NCBI GenBank assembly: GCA_025996815.1
Contig: BNTT01000001.1
Location: 1 to 64,000 of the forward strand
Length of the DNA stretch: 64,000 nt
Source of the DNA: Bacteroidia bacterium
GTDB taxonomy: Bacteria; Bacteroidota; Bacteroidia; Bacteroidales; Azobacteroidaceae
Direction of reading: 5' to 3'
Positions 8,339 to 17,408 of the stretch are shown here, one piece after another. Each line of letters starts with the position of its first letter. The stretch's first letter is position 1. The translations under genes were made by a program, and so were the position numbers. The notes under the pieces are model-generated. The model saw only the letters and a program-made list of their open reading frames with translations, ran no database searches and was not told the DNA's origin.

Positions 8339-8375
8339 CAGGCGGAAATAAATACAAAATTATAAATTTTAACAA

Positions 8376-8558
8376 ATGAACGTTATGGAAACAAAGATTA
8401 AAAAAGAGAGAAAGAGAACATCATGGCACTATGTGGGTGGTGTAAAGGTTGGTCCGGTTATTGCTACACCATCAGGGAAGAAAAGAGCTCGCCCATGGCT
8501 AAAAGACCATCCGGAGGGCGCATTTGAGATTTTGGACATGAGAGCATTAATGAAGTAG
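8376..8558 (+). CDS. 60-aa antitoxin-like partner of the PIN toxin
   Basis: A small, very basic protein (KIKKERKRTSWHYVGGVKVGP ... KDHPEGAFEIL) directly upstream of a PIN-domain gene with 22 bp between. It has its own Bacteroidetes promoter. Size, position and basic N-terminus fit a VapB-like antitoxin, but I see no named DNA-binding fold, so the role rests on context. A second ATG three codons in (8385) is an alternative start. Confidence 0.6.
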   Translation: MNVMETKIKKERKRTSWHYVGGVKVGPVIATPSGKKRARPWLKDHPEGAFEILDMRALMK

Positions 8559-8580
8559 TAACCCCATAAATTATACTCTT

Positions 8581-9000
8581 ATGACCAGAACCCGATATCT
8601 TGTAGATACCCATATAGCCGTGTTTTTTATGAATGGTTCAAATGAATTAGAAAAAGGGATTCGAGAAATTCTTGATGATAGAAACAATTTAGTGTATGTC
8701 AGCACCGTTTCTGTGCAAGAGATGCTGCATTTGCAAAAAATAAATAAACTGAAATCCATTTGGAAAAAGCCGGAAGACATTTTGAAAAGTTTTGAAACGA
8801 CTAATTTTCAACTTTTGCCGGTGAAAAAAGAGCATCTTGCAACGTTTGCGGGGCTTTCTTCCCCGCGCGAGCATCACGACCCTAATGACCACATGCTTAT
8901 TTCGCAAGCAATTACAGAGCGGATGTGCTTGGTGAGTTCCGACAAGCAGTTTCGGAATTATTCTGATAAGCGGTTTGATTTGTTTTTCAATCATCGGTGA
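8581..9000 (+). CDS. PIN-domain ribonuclease toxin (VapC-like)
   Basis: 139 aa covering one PIN domain. Conserved acidic residues are D9 (YLVDTHI), E47 (SVQEMLH), D100/D103 in HDPNDHMLISQA, and D121 (SSDKQF). These would bind the metal ions for RNA cleavage. The motif order and length are typical of VapC toxins of the subgroup with DPxDxxLxxQA. Together with the small upstream gene it forms a likely type II toxin-antitoxin pair. A strong terminator follows the stop at once. The pair sits within a cassette bounded by inverted repeats. Confidence 0.8.
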   Translation: MTRTRYLVDTHIAVFFMNGSNELEKGIREILDDRNNLVYVSTVSVQEMLHLQKINKLKSIWKKPEDILKSFETTNFQLLPVKKEHLATFAGLSSPREHHDPNDHMLISQAITERMCLVSSDKQFRNYSDKRFDLFFNHR

Positions 9001-9011
9001 AATTTTTCTTC

Positions 9012-9060
9012 AAAAAGGAGTGAGTGGCGCGAGAAAATCGTAGCCGCTTCCTTTTTTTTT
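9012..9060 (+). terminator. Intrinsic terminator after the toxin gene
   Basis: Stem AAAAAGGA (9012-9019) with TCCTTTTT (9049-9056); inner stem GTGGC (9024-9028) with GCCGC (9043-9047) and CGA with TCG. The stem ends in a run of T up to 9060. Confidence 0.75.
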
Positions 9061-9071
9061 GGGGGGGGGGG
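9061..9071 (+). repeat. G11 homopolymer tract
   Basis: Eleven G residues directly after nine T residues (9052-9060). It lies inside the cassette, about 83 bp before the -7 box of the antiporter gene. Such tracts change length by slippage and can alter expression. Confidence 0.8.
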
Positions 9072-9153
9072 AAATAGCACAACTGAGTAAAAAAGGGAAA
9101 TTTGTCGTGCACCCATTTAGTGGTATGATTGCAGATAATTATAATTTTTTTTG

Positions 9154-9161
9154 TATCTTTG
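9154..9161 (+). promoter_or_regulatory. -7 box of the antiporter promoter
   Basis: TATCTTTG, 17 bp before the ATG at 9178. A TTG near 9130 can act as the -33 element. The cassette's right target duplication ends only about 30 bp upstream, so the insertion abuts this promoter. Confidence 0.65.
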
Positions 9162-9177
9162 CACACAAAAAAAAATT

Positions 9178-11433
9178 ATGGAACATTTATCACCATTGAT
9201 TATTGATTTGGCACTTATATTGGTGCTGGCGGGTATTTTTTCGCTGCTTTTTAAATGGCTCAAGCAGCCTGTTGTGTTGGCTTATATCGTTGCCGGGATT
9301 GTGATGACGTTTTTCATCACGAAGGATACGCCTCAGTATGAGCACATTGAGACTTGGGCTGATATTGGAATTATTTTCCTTTTGTTTGGTTTAGGGCTTG
9401 AATTTAGTTTCAAAAAACTGATGCAGGTGGGTCCTACTGCCTTTGTCGCTACGATTTTCATTGTGCTTTCAATGATTGCGCTGGGCTACACGACGGGGAT
9501 TTTCTTTGGCTGGTCACACATGACGAGTTTGTTTTTGGGAGCGATGATTTGTATGTCGTCCACGATGATTATCCTTAAAGTGTTTGAGGAATTGAACTTG
9601 ACCAACAAAAGTTTTGCGTCCATTGTTTTGGGCATCCTGATTATCGAGGATTTGGTGGCGGTTTTGTTGATGGTTTTGCTTTCTACGGTGGCGGTCAGTC
9701 GGGATGCCGGTGTGGGGCAGGATTTGCTGTTCAGTCTGTTTAAGTTGGTGGCTTTCCTGCTGTTCTGGTTCCTTTTGGGCACCTATCTGCTGCCTACTTT
9801 TCTGCGCCGGACGAAGCGTTTTCTCAACGAAGAAACGCTGCTGATAGTGTCGCTGGGGATGTGTCTGGGGATGGTTTATTTAGCCACCAAAGCCGGTTTT
9901 TCGGATGCTTTGGGGGCGTTTATTATGGGTTCCATTTTGGCGGAAACGCTTGCCGGCGAGCGGATTGAGAAACTTATTTTGCCGATTAAAAACTTTTTTG
10001 GGGCGATATTTTTTGTGTCGGTGGGTATGATGGTGTCGCTGCCCGACCTTGGGATTAATATTGTGCCGATTTTAACGATTAGCGTGGTGGTGATTTTTGG
10101 GCAGATGATTTTTGCCACGAGCGGTGTGTTGCTGTCGGGGCAAAATCTGAGAACGGCTGTTTCTGCCGGTTTTTCGCTAACGCAAATTGGGGAATTTTCC
10201 TTTATCATCGGCAATCTCGGACTGAGTTTGGGCGTGATAGAAGGCTCTCTGTATCAGACGATTGTGGGGGCATCCATCATCACGATTTTTGTTACGCCCT
10301 ATGTGATGAAAGCCTCGCCAAAGGCTTACGGGGTGCTGGAGCGCAGGATGCCCGAAAAATGGTTGACCTACCTGAATCGAAATTCGACAGGGGCGAGCGG
10401 CGCACCGATGTTGAACGAAGAAAGCCTCTGGAAACGCTTCCTGCGCAATATGATAACCTCCGTGGTGATGTACTTTTTTATTTGCATTGTAATTATTTAT
10501 TTTGCATTCACGCTCGGTTTCCCGCTGCTACACAACTACTTATGTGAATTTCACGCCAATATCGCAGGTGCTATTGTAACGATAATCGCCATTTCGCCTT
10601 TTTTGCGCGTGATTATCACCAACAAAGACCATTCTAAGGAGTTTTTACAACTTTGGGCGCACAATAAAGTCAATCGTGCACCGCTCATTTTCACCATTGT
10701 AGTGCGCACAATGATGTGTGTGGGCTTGATTGTGTACATTTTGAATCAACTGTTCGATGTGGGTTTGATGCTCGCTTTTACGGTGGGGTCGCTGCTGATT
10801 ATTTTCTTCGCGACTTCGCGGCGATTAAACAAAACGAGCGAGCGGCTGCATGAGCGTTTCCATGAGAATTTCAACGAAAAAGAGCACCTTGAAGAGTCGC
10901 AAGCCCTTATCCCCAAAGGCTTTGAGCGTCATGTGATACGGCGCGACCTGCACTTGTCCGACTTTTTGATAGAGCCGCAATTTTCCATCGTGGGGCAAAG
11001 TCTGAAGCAGTTGCAATTTCGCCAATCGTTTGGTGTACACGTAGTTACAATCATGCGCAACGGCATCCGCATCAACATCCCCACCGGCGACGAGCGCATC
11101 TTTCCGAACGACCACCTCGTGGTGCTGGGAACAGACAAACAGATGGAGCAGTTTCAACAGCGCATCGAAGAAAAGCACGAGAAATACGCCAACTACCAAC
11201 CCAAACAATCCCCTCCGCCCGTTCAACTTCGGCAAATTGAACTGCTGGAAGGCTCGTCGCTGATTGGACAATCCGCCCTCACATCACACCTGCAAGACAA
11301 ACTCGACTGTATGCTTATCGGTGTAGAGCGCGAAGGCTGGTCAACGATGAACCCCGACCTGGAAGTGGTGTTTGAGGTCGGCGATATTCTGTGGCTGGTG
11401 GGCGAAAAAGAAAAAATCAAGCGGTTGCAATGA
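9178..11433 (+). CDS. KefB-type monovalent cation:proton antiporter with RCK_C domains
   Basis: 751 aa from ATG 9178; a TTG 27 bp upstream overlaps the -7 box and is rejected as start. The N-terminal 390 residues form about 12 membrane helices of the CPA2 family (FLLFGLGLEFSF, GILIIEDLVAVLLM, FSDALGAFIMGSILAET). Further helices lie at about 420-560. Two RCK_C/TrkA-C-like regulatory regions follow (about 600-660 and 680-750: VVTIMRNGIRINIPTGDERIFPNDHLVVLG; EVGDILWLVGEKEKI). It should exchange K+ or Na+ for protons across the inner membrane, gated by a cytoplasmic ligand. The stop overlaps the start of the next gene (ATGA). Confidence 0.85.
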   Translation: MEHLSPLIIDLALILVLAGIFSLLFKWLKQPVVLAYIVAGIVMTFFITKDTPQYEHIETWADIGIIFLLFGLGLEFSFKKLMQVGPTAFVATIFIVLSMIALGYTTGIFFGWSHMTSLFLGAMICMSSTMIILKVFEELNLTNKSFASIVLGILIIEDLVAVLLMVLLSTVAVSRDAGVGQDLLFSLFKLVAFLLFWFLLGTYLLPTFLRRTKRFLNEETLLIVSLGMCLGMVYLATKAGFSDALGAFIMGSILAETLAGERIEKLILPIKNFFGAIFFVSVGMMVSLPDLGINIVPILTISVVVIFGQMIFATSGVLLSGQNLRTAVSAGFSLTQIGEFSFIIGNLGLSLGVIEGSLYQTIVGASIITIFVTPYVMKASPKAYGVLERRMPEKWLTYLNRNSTGASGAPMLNEESLWKRFLRNMITSVVMYFFICIVIIYFAFTLGFPLLHNYLCEFHANIAGAIVTIIAISPFLRVIITNKDHSKEFLQLWAHNKVNRAPLIFTIVVRTMMCVGLIVYILNQLFDVGLMLAFTVGSLLIIFFATSRRLNKTSERLHERFHENFNEKEHLEESQALIPKGFERHVIRRDLHLSDFLIEPQFSIVGQSLKQLQFRQSFGVHVVTIMRNGIRINIPTGDERIFPNDHLVVLGTDKQMEQFQQRIEEKHEKYANYQPKQSPPPVQLRQIELLEGSSLIGQSALTSHLQDKLDCMLIGVEREGWSTMNPDLEVVFEVGDILWLVGEKEKIKRLQ

Positions 11434-12161
11434 AGTGTGAAAAAATGAGGGTTAATAAATTATTGCCTCTATGGTTGCTCCTGCCGAATATTTTGCTTGC
11501 ACAAACGCCGGCAGACAGCCTGCCTGCCGATACGCATTTTTTGACAAAAGAAGTTCTCCTGCCGGCATCGCTGATTGCTGCGGGCAGTGTGATGGTGCTA
11601 TTTCCGGATTTCAACCATAAAATATCTGCCCGCTTTCCGGAAACGCATATCGCAGCGGACGATTATTTGCAATATTCGCCGATGCTTGGGATGTATGTTG
11701 CTGATATAGTTGGAGTTAAATCAAAAAACAGTGTCTGGAATCAAACCAAATATTTAGCGTTTTCGCAATTGACGTGTGCCGTGGTGGTGCAAACATTGAA
11801 ATACACCGTTGGCGAACAGCGTCCCAACGATGGTGCTCGCAACTCATTTCCATCAGGACATACGAGTGTCGCATTTGTGGGCGCAACCGTTTTGTTTCAC
11901 GAGTTCAAAGAAACGAACAAACCTGTTGCGTACAGCGGATTTGTTGTTGCCACGGCAATCGGTGCGTTGCGCGTTACTAACCGCAAACATTGGGTTTCCG
12001 ATGTGCTTGCCGGAGCCGGAATCGGCATATTATCCACCAATATAATCTATTATTTGGAGCCGCTCAAAAAGTGGCAACCGTTCTCAAAATCCGACAAAAT
12101 CGCACTTTCGCCCTATTATGACGCAAACAGTGCCGGTTTGTCCTTTGCATTAAAATTATAA
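11430..12161 (+). CDS. PAP2-family phosphatase
   Basis: The chosen ATG at 11430 overlaps the antiporter stop as ATGA; a start at 11445 (MRVNKLLPLW) gives a tighter signal peptide and is also possible. The PAP2 motifs are complete: KYTVGEQRP (KxxxxxxRP), FPSGHTS (PSGH) and RVTNRKHWVSD (Rx5HxxxD). An export signal precedes them, so the active site faces the periplasm. Members dephosphorylate lipid phosphates such as undecaprenyl diphosphate or phosphatidate; the substrate here is unknown. A second PAP2 gene follows 2 bp later. Confidence 0.8.
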   Translation: MKCEKMRVNKLLPLWLLLPNILLAQTPADSLPADTHFLTKEVLLPASLIAAGSVMVLFPDFNHKISARFPETHIAADDYLQYSPMLGMYVADIVGVKSKNSVWNQTKYLAFSQLTCAVVVQTLKYTVGEQRPNDGARNSFPSGHTSVAFVGATVLFHEFKETNKPVAYSGFVVATAIGALRVTNRKHWVSDVLAGAGIGILSTNIIYYLEPLKKWQPFSKSDKIALSPYYDANSAGLSFALKL

Positions 12162-12163
12162 AA

Positions 12164-13105
12164 ATGAAAAAGAAAACAACATACGTCATGGCAGTGCTTT
12201 TATTCACTTGCAGCTTATGCCACGCACAGAATGATAGCACGGAAGTGATATATACCGCTCCAAAATGGCACGAGACGATTACCAACATACCCGGCGATTT
12301 TGCCACCGCCGGAAAAACACTATTCAGCAAAGAAAGCATTGTGCCGTTGAGCATTATAGCAGGCTCTACGGCTGTTTTATATCTTTTCGACAAGCCGTTG
12401 CTCGAGGGAGCGCAGCAATTCAGTCGCTACATTGGACTAAATCCCGCAAGCAAGTTTGAGCCGCTTATAACAATCGGCGATTTGAAGGTTATGGAAGCCC
12501 CCGGCAACCTGAACACCGGTTTTTACTTTATTGGCGAAGGCTGGACAAGCATATTGCTTTTTGGTGGCATCGGGATTCACGGAGCCATCACCGATAATAA
12601 AAAGGAGGTGCGCATGTTGAGTCAAGCCATCGAGGGCTATCTTGAAATGGGTATCACGGTGCAGTTATTGAAACGCTCGTTTGGTCGCGAATCGCCCCGA
12701 GTGGCAACCACCGACAGAGGCAAATTTCGTCCGTTCCCATCGGTTTCCACCTATCAAAGCAATGTTTCCAAATATGATGCCCTGCCGTCGGGGCACATGG
12801 CTACTATGGCATTCACGGTCACATTGCTTGCCGACCATTATCCCGACAACCGCCTCATTCGCCCCATCGGCTATTCGCTGATGGGAATTTGTGCTTTTTC
12901 GATGATGAACAACGGCGTGCATTGGGCAAGCGATTATCCATTGGGCTTCGGCATCGGGTATTTGTTTGCCAAAATTGTTGCCGGGCGCGGTCGCGTACTT
13001 CAAAGCATGGTGAAACCCAATAGTATAGTTAACAAACTTGAAATATCACCGACAATCATGTTTGATGGCAGTGTCGGAATCGGATTGTCATTGATTGTTA
13101 TGTAA
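12164..13105 (+). CDS. PAP2-family phosphatase (second copy)
   Basis: 313 aa with a signal peptide (residues 1-21, CHAQ). PAP2 motifs: KRSFGRESPR, LPSGHMAT and MMNNGVHWASDYPLG. It is longer than the upstream copy, with an extra N-terminal helical region (ESIVPLSIIAGSTAVLYLF). It starts 2 bp after the first PAP2 stop, so antiporter, PAP2 and PAP2 form one operon. Likely a periplasmic or membrane-associated lipid-phosphate phosphatase. Confidence 0.8.
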   Translation: MKKKTTYVMAVLLFTCSLCHAQNDSTEVIYTAPKWHETITNIPGDFATAGKTLFSKESIVPLSIIAGSTAVLYLFDKPLLEGAQQFSRYIGLNPASKFEPLITIGDLKVMEAPGNLNTGFYFIGEGWTSILLFGGIGIHGAITDNKKEVRMLSQAIEGYLEMGITVQLLKRSFGRESPRVATTDRGKFRPFPSVSTYQSNVSKYDALPSGHMATMAFTVTLLADHYPDNRLIRPIGYSLMGICAFSMMNNGVHWASDYPLGFGIGYLFAKIVAGRGRVLQSMVKPNSIVNKLEISPTIMFDGSVGIGLSLIVM

Positions 13106-13116
13106 ATATTTTTTAC

Positions 13117-13124
13117 TACCTTTG
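13117..13124 (+). promoter_or_regulatory. -7 box of the arabinofuranosidase operon
   Basis: TACCTTTG with a TTG 19 bp upstream (13095-13097) and 34 bp before the ATG at 13159. Confidence 0.65.
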
Positions 13125-13158
13125 CAAAATCAAAAATTAAATATAAAATTAGAAAAAC

Positions 13159-14694
13159 ATGAAAAAAACAGTTGTATTCTACACCGCGATGGCGTTTAGC
13201 CTTGCGGTATCCGCTCAAAACAAGTTAGTTGTTAATGCTGACCAGGGCAAAGAGATTATCAGCAAGCACATCTACGGGCATTTTTCCGAACATCTCGGAC
13301 ATTGTATTTATGGTGGCTATTGGGTGGGTGAAGATTCGCCGATTCCCAACACCCGCGGCATCCGCAACGACGTGGTGAATGCCTTGAAAGACATTCAGGT
13401 TCCCAATCTTCGCTGGCCAGGCGGCTGCTTTGCCGATGAATATCATTGGATGGACGGTATCGGTCAGCGCGACAAGCGTCCCAAAATGGTGAACACCCAT
13501 TGGGGCGGCGTGGTGGAAGACAACAGTTTTGGCACGCACGAATTTCTCGACCTTTGCGAACAGTTGGGTTGCGAACCCTATATCTGCGGCAACGTGGGCA
13601 GCGGCACGGTGGAAGAAATGTCGAAATGGGTGGAATACATCACCTTCGACGGCGAATCGCCAATGGCAAATCTCCGCAAACAAAACGGTCGCGAAAAACC
13701 TTGGAAGGTGAAATTCTGGGGCGTAGGCAACGAAAACTGGGGTTGCGGTGGCAACATGACCGCCGATTTTTATGCCGACCAATACCGTCGCTACGCCACT
13801 TATTGCCGCAACTATGGCGACAATCACTTGTATCGAATTGCAGGAGGTGCCAACGGTGGTGATTATTATTGGACGGAAACCCTGATGAAAAATGCCGCAG
13901 GACTAATGCAGGGGCTTTCGCTGCATCATTATACGCTTCCCACTAACGACTGGAGCAACAAAGGCTCTGCCACGCAATTCGATGAAGCGGAATATTTTAC
14001 CACTATTTCCAAAACATTTGTCATGGACGAATTGATTAGCAAACACGCCACCATCATGGATAAATATGACCCGCAAAAGCGGGTGGGTTTGATGCCCGAC
14101 GAATGGGGTGCCTGGTACAATGTGGAACCGGGAACCAATCCCGGATTTCTGTTCCAACAGAATACGTTGCGCGATGCAATTCTGGCAGCTATCAACCTGA
14201 ATATTTTCAATGCCCATGCCGACCGCGTGAAAATGACCAATATCGCACAGACAATCAACGTGTTGCAAGCCGTTATCTTTACCGAAGGTGAAAAAATGCT
14301 GCTCACGCCCACCTATTGGACTTATTATTTATACAAAGTGCACCAAGACGCAACCCTGCTCCCCATTTCATTTTCATGCAATAAATATGAACTCAATGGT
14401 CGAAAAATTGATGCCATCAGTGTGTCGGCGTCCAAAGATGCAGCGGGAAAAATTCACCTCACTTTGGTCAATATCGACCCAAACAGGGAGCAAGTTATCG
14501 CACCGGAATTGCGGGGTGTAACGCTTAAAACGGTTTCGGGGAAAGTACTCACAGCGGCTAAAATCAATTCTTACAACACTTATGAGCAACCCAACACCGT
14601 AGCGGTGAAAGATTTCAAAGGAGCGAAATTGACGAAAGGTGCGCTTTCGGTGACGTTGCCGGCTAAATCGGTGGTAATGCTTGAATTAGAATAG
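13159..14694 (+). CDS. Secreted GH51 alpha-L-arabinofuranosidase
   Basis: 511 aa. A signal peptide (residues 1-20, VSAQ) precedes a complete GH51 catalytic barrel: [22 protein letters not shown], acid/base Glu in [19 protein letters not shown], and nucleophile Glu in [12 protein letters not shown]-terminal beta domain ends [19 protein letters not shown]. It releases terminal arabinofuranose from arabinan or arabinoxylan side chains, probably in the periplasm. araD follows 9 bp later, which links release and metabolism of arabinose. A fragment of another GH51 C-terminus survives at 15407-15522. Confidence 0.9.
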   Translation: MKKTVVFYTAMAFSLAVSAQNKLVVNADQGKEIISKHIYGHFSEHLGHCIYGGYWVGEDSPIPNTRGIRNDVVNALKDIQVPNLRWPGGCFADEYHWMDGIGQRDKRPKMVNTHWGGVVEDNSFGTHEFLDLCEQLGCEPYICGNVGSGTVEEMSKWVEYITFDGESPMANLRKQNGREKPWKVKFWGVGNENWGCGGNMTADFYADQYRRYATYCRNYGDNHLYRIAGGANGGDYYWTETLMKNAAGLMQGLSLHHYTLPTNDWSNKGSATQFDEAEYFTTISKTFVMDELISKHATIMDKYDPQKRVGLMPDEWGAWYNVEPGTNPGFLFQQNTLRDAILAAINLNIFNAHADRVKMTNIAQTINVLQAVIFTEGEKMLLTPTYWTYYLYKVHQDATLLPISFSCNKYELNGRKIDAISVSASKDAAGKIHLTLVNIDPNREQVIAPELRGVTLKTVSGKVLTAAKINSYNTYEQPNTVAVKDFKGAKLTKGALSVTLPAKSVVMLELE

Positions 14695-14703
14695 AATTGT
14701 GGT

Positions 14704-15387
14704 ATGTTGGAAAATCTAAAACAAATCGTCTTTCAAGCCAATTTAGACTTGGTCAAGCATGGATTGGTCATTTTTACTTGGGGCAATGTCAGCGGCATTG
14801 ACCGCGCGAAGGGCTTGGTGGTGATTAAACCTTCCGGCGTTTCTTATGACGACATGAAGGCGGAGGATATGGTGGTGCTGGATTTGGATGGGAAGATTGT
14901 CGAGGGCAGCCTAAAACCATCTTCCGACACGGCAACGCATTTGGCTCTGTATAAAGCCTTTTCGAGTATCGGCGGCATCGTGCATACCCATTCCACGTAT
15001 GCAACTTCCTGGGCGCAAGCCGGTTGTGATATTCCCAATATCGGAACCACCCACGCCGATTATTTCAAAGATGCCATTCCCTGCACCCGTTCCATGACGA
15101 AAGCGGAAATTGACGGCGCGTATGAGGCGGAAACGGGGAATGTGATAGTGGAGCGTTTTGCCGATTTGAATGCCGAATACACACCCGGAGTGCTTGTGAA
15201 CAACCACGGTCCGTTTGCATGGGGAAAAGATGCGCATAATGCCGTGCACAATGCCGTCGTGCTCGAGCAAGTGGCAAAAATGGCGTATATTGCGTTAGGC
15301 ATCAATCCGCAATTATCAATGAATGACGAATTGATAAAGAAGCATTTTTTTCGCAAACATGGGGCAGGGGCTTATTATGGACAGTAA
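14704..15387 (+). CDS. araD: L-ribulose-5-phosphate 4-epimerase
   Basis: 227 aa, the usual length. Class II aldolase fold: [17 protein letters not shown], zinc ligands in VHTHSTYA and [10 protein letters not shown], and the C-terminal GAGAYYGQ. It converts L-ribulose-5-phosphate to D-xylulose-5-phosphate, the last step of cytoplasmic arabinose catabolism. It is co-transcribed with the upstream GH51; araA and araB are not in the window. Confidence 0.9.
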   Translation: MLENLKQIVFQANLDLVKHGLVIFTWGNVSGIDRAKGLVVIKPSGVSYDDMKAEDMVVLDLDGKIVEGSLKPSSDTATHLALYKAFSSIGGIVHTHSTYATSWAQAGCDIPNIGTTHADYFKDAIPCTRSMTKAEIDGAYEAETGNVIVERFADLNAEYTPGVLVNNHGPFAWGKDAHNAVHNAVVLEQVAKMAYIALGINPQLSMNDELIKKHFFRKHGAGAYYGQ

Positions 15388-15406
15388 ATAATTAAGAATT
15401 TGTATT

Positions 15407-15522
15407 ATGAAACGAGTATTTTTATTTTGCAGCGTTGCCGCTGGGTGGAATACGTCACTTCATTGCGCGGTGTAACGGTCAAAAGCGTTAAGGGACAAGT
15501 GCTGACTTCCGCTATTATATAA
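15407..15522 (+). pseudogene. Remnant of a second GH51 arabinofuranosidase
   Basis: ATG at 15407 begins a signal-like stretch (MKRVFLFCSVAA), then the frame shifts. In the next frame 15459-15522 reads SLRGVTVKSVKGQVLTSAII, stop. This matches [20 protein letters not shown] near the C-terminus of the intact GH51 upstream. So the head and part of the tail of a GH51 gene remain with over 1.3 kb of middle lost. The rest of the gap to 15540 holds nothing else. Confidence 0.7.
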
Positions 15523-15539
15523 CATAATTAATATTTTAA

Positions 15540-17408
15540 ATGAAACGGACGATATTGATGTTCATTGCTCTTAGCAGTATCCTGCCTGTGCAGGCACAAT
15601 TACAGGAAGAACACAGAACGGTATTATACCCTGCGGAAGGCGAGCAGGGGCTTGTGAAAATAGAGCCGGGGGATTTTATTGAGCAGGAAGTTACTTTCGA
15701 CAATAAAGATTACCCCGTGAGGCGCATTCTTCGCGTTGTCGGTGGCATCCGGATGCCCGGAAAATTTGCTCCCCGGGGTGAAGAGTATTTCAGACAACAG
15801 GAATATCTGATTGATGAGAATTTAGATTCACTCAATGTACATAAGGATGGCTATGCCCTGTTTTTCCAAGGGAATAATGAGCCGTTTGAACGCCATGCGT
15901 ATAACCGCATCACGGGCGTTGATTTCAGTAAGGGATATGTTGATATGGAATTTGCCTATAAGCGTAAAAACCTGAAAATTGCCTCTGCCGGCGATTTCGG
16001 AATCGAACTTCAGATATACCATAAAAAAGAGGGACGACATCCCGACGATGTCTATGATACACCTGACGAAGTTGTTTATATTCCCATTCCCGCAGGAAGC
16101 GGCAACTTCAAAGTATTGAAAAAGAGAATAAAACTATCCGGCAACACGGCAACCGTACTGATAAGAACAGGCGGAACAAATTTTAGCGGAGAATGTTGGC
16201 TGGAGGCTCCTAAGTTTTATGTGGACGACAAAAATGTATTTTCGCATCCTTTCATTCAAAATGAAAGGCGGCAGGATAATTACAACTATTGGGTGGGTGT
16301 GAATCTGGCAACCCGCAGCCGTCCGAAATGGAAACTGGAGTTTAAGGGGAAAACAATATTTGAAGGATATAAATTTGACCGTGCGTCCAATATTGCGGAC
16401 TTTTATATTCCATTGCCAAGAGATATCGCAGGGAAAGGAAATCTAAAACTGACATTGTTAAAAGAACCGCATCGCCAAGCTTTTCCGTATGAACTGAGGT
16501 CGGTGCAATTGCTGGAGGAAAGTGCTCAGGACTTTGAGATTGTGTCTATTCCGCGCTATGTTGGTGTGGGTGATACTACGGCTATATTGCTCGAAACCAA
16601 TAAGCCCAATGTCGTGTTGAACGTGTCTGTCGATAATCCGAATATTCATCTGATTGATAAATCGCTTACATTACAGCAGCCGGGGTTACATGCCGTGCAG
16701 TTTGCTGCTCTCAATCCGGATACTAAAATTCGGCTCAACTTTTCGGACGGCTCTCTCACTCAATCGGGTGTAATAGAGCAATTGATTGTAAAAGAGAAAG
16801 ATAATGTCCATTTGTCATCCGGCGACGAACTCCATATAGACAAAGAATACGAACCCTACGACCCGTTTTTCAAGTGGTATTTTCGCAGTCGCATAGGTAA
16901 CCGGTATCATTTCAGACCGTCGTATCAGTGGGGTGGGGTGAGAATCACCGACGAAAATGTGATTAAACATTATACCTCGCTATTAAACAAGATGCAGATT
17001 CCTTATGCGTGGCAGGTGGAGGGGCGCACTTTGGCATCTGCGAAAATTAACCCGTCCTTAGCCTCACTTCAATCACCCATGTTTCGAGGAAAACAGGCTC
17101 ATGAAAATGATGGCGGATATTATTATTGGCAGCATTTTTTATATAGGGGACTTCTAAAAACTACTTTTTTCAAATTGATTTTTCAACAAAGCCGAAGTCC
17201 GTTAAAAACTTTGTCTAAAATCAACGCAAAGTTACACTATTTTTTTGAAATCTGTTCTAAAAATCCAAATTTTTTCTATATTTTTTTCTATCTATCTATC
17301 TATCAGTATATTATAATTGTAAATTATTTTTTATGTTGCTCTTACAGGTTGCAGTTGCAGGCGGACTATCTGCTCGTAACGAAACATATTGTAAACCAGA
17401 TTGAGTAG
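15540..17408 (+). CDS. Large secreted protein truncated by an IS5-family element
   Basis: The first 535 codons (15540-17145) belong to the original gene. They encode a signal peptide (VQAQ) and a beta-rich protein ending at GGYYYWQHFLY. I do not recognise the family. From 17146 the frame runs into the IS and codes low-complexity sequence until a stop at 17408. The missing 3' half is not found on the other side of the IS, so this is a broken gene and probably inactive. Its position after GH51 and araD suggests a former role in arabinose-containing glycan use. Confidence 0.65.
   Translation: MKRTILMFIALSSILPVQAQLQEEHRTVLYPAEGEQGLVKIEPGDFIEQEVTFDNKDYPVRRILRVVGGIRMPGKFAPRGEEYFRQQEYLIDENLDSLNVHKDGYALFFQGNNEPFERHAYNRITGVDFSKGYVDMEFAYKRKNLKIASAGDFGIELQIYHKKEGRHPDDVYDTPDEVVYIPIPAGSGNFKVLKKRIKLSGNTATVLIRTGGTNFSGECWLEAPKFYVDDKNVFSHPFIQNERRQDNYNYWVGVNLATRSRPKWKLEFKGKTIFEGYKFDRASNIADFYIPLPRDIAGKGNLKLTLLKEPHRQAFPYELRSVQLLEESAQDFEIVSIPRYVGVGDTTAILLETNKPNVVLNVSVDNPNIHLIDKSLTLQQPGLHAVQFAALNPDTKIRLNFSDGSLTQSGVIEQLIVKEKDNVHLSSGDELHIDKEYEPYDPFFKWYFRSRIGNRYHFRPSYQWGGVRITDENVIKHYTSLLNKMQIPYAWQVEGRTLASAKINPSLASLQSPMFRGKQAHENDGGYYYWQHFLYRGLLKTTFFKLIFQQSRSPLKTLSKINAKLHYFFEICSKNPNFFYIFFYLSIYQYIIIVNYFLCCSYRLQLQADYLLVTKHIVNQIE

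Larger units (their letters stand above)
8238..9114. mobile_element. Transposase-less mobile cassette carrying a toxin-antitoxin pair
   Basis: The ends are inverted repeats. From 8238 rightward and from 9114 leftward both read GGGTG-Y-ACGACAAATTTCCCTT (22 bp, one mismatch, T left and C right), then ACTC after a 4-base gap. Immediately outside both ends is ATTTAGTG (8230-8237 and 9115-9122), an 8-bp target duplication. Inside are only the small antitoxin-like gene, the PIN toxin, a strong terminator and a G11 tract; no transposase. This matches the concept of a mobile insertion cassette moved in trans. An 8-bp duplication is used by several IS families (IS1595, ISL3, IS66, ISAs1); which one mobilises it cannot be told here. 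Confidence 0.75.

Noticed and set aside
17287-17305. Short CTAT repeat inside the IS
   Set aside because: It lies downstream of the transposase in non-coding IS sequence; no gene depends on its length except the broken tail of the truncated gene.
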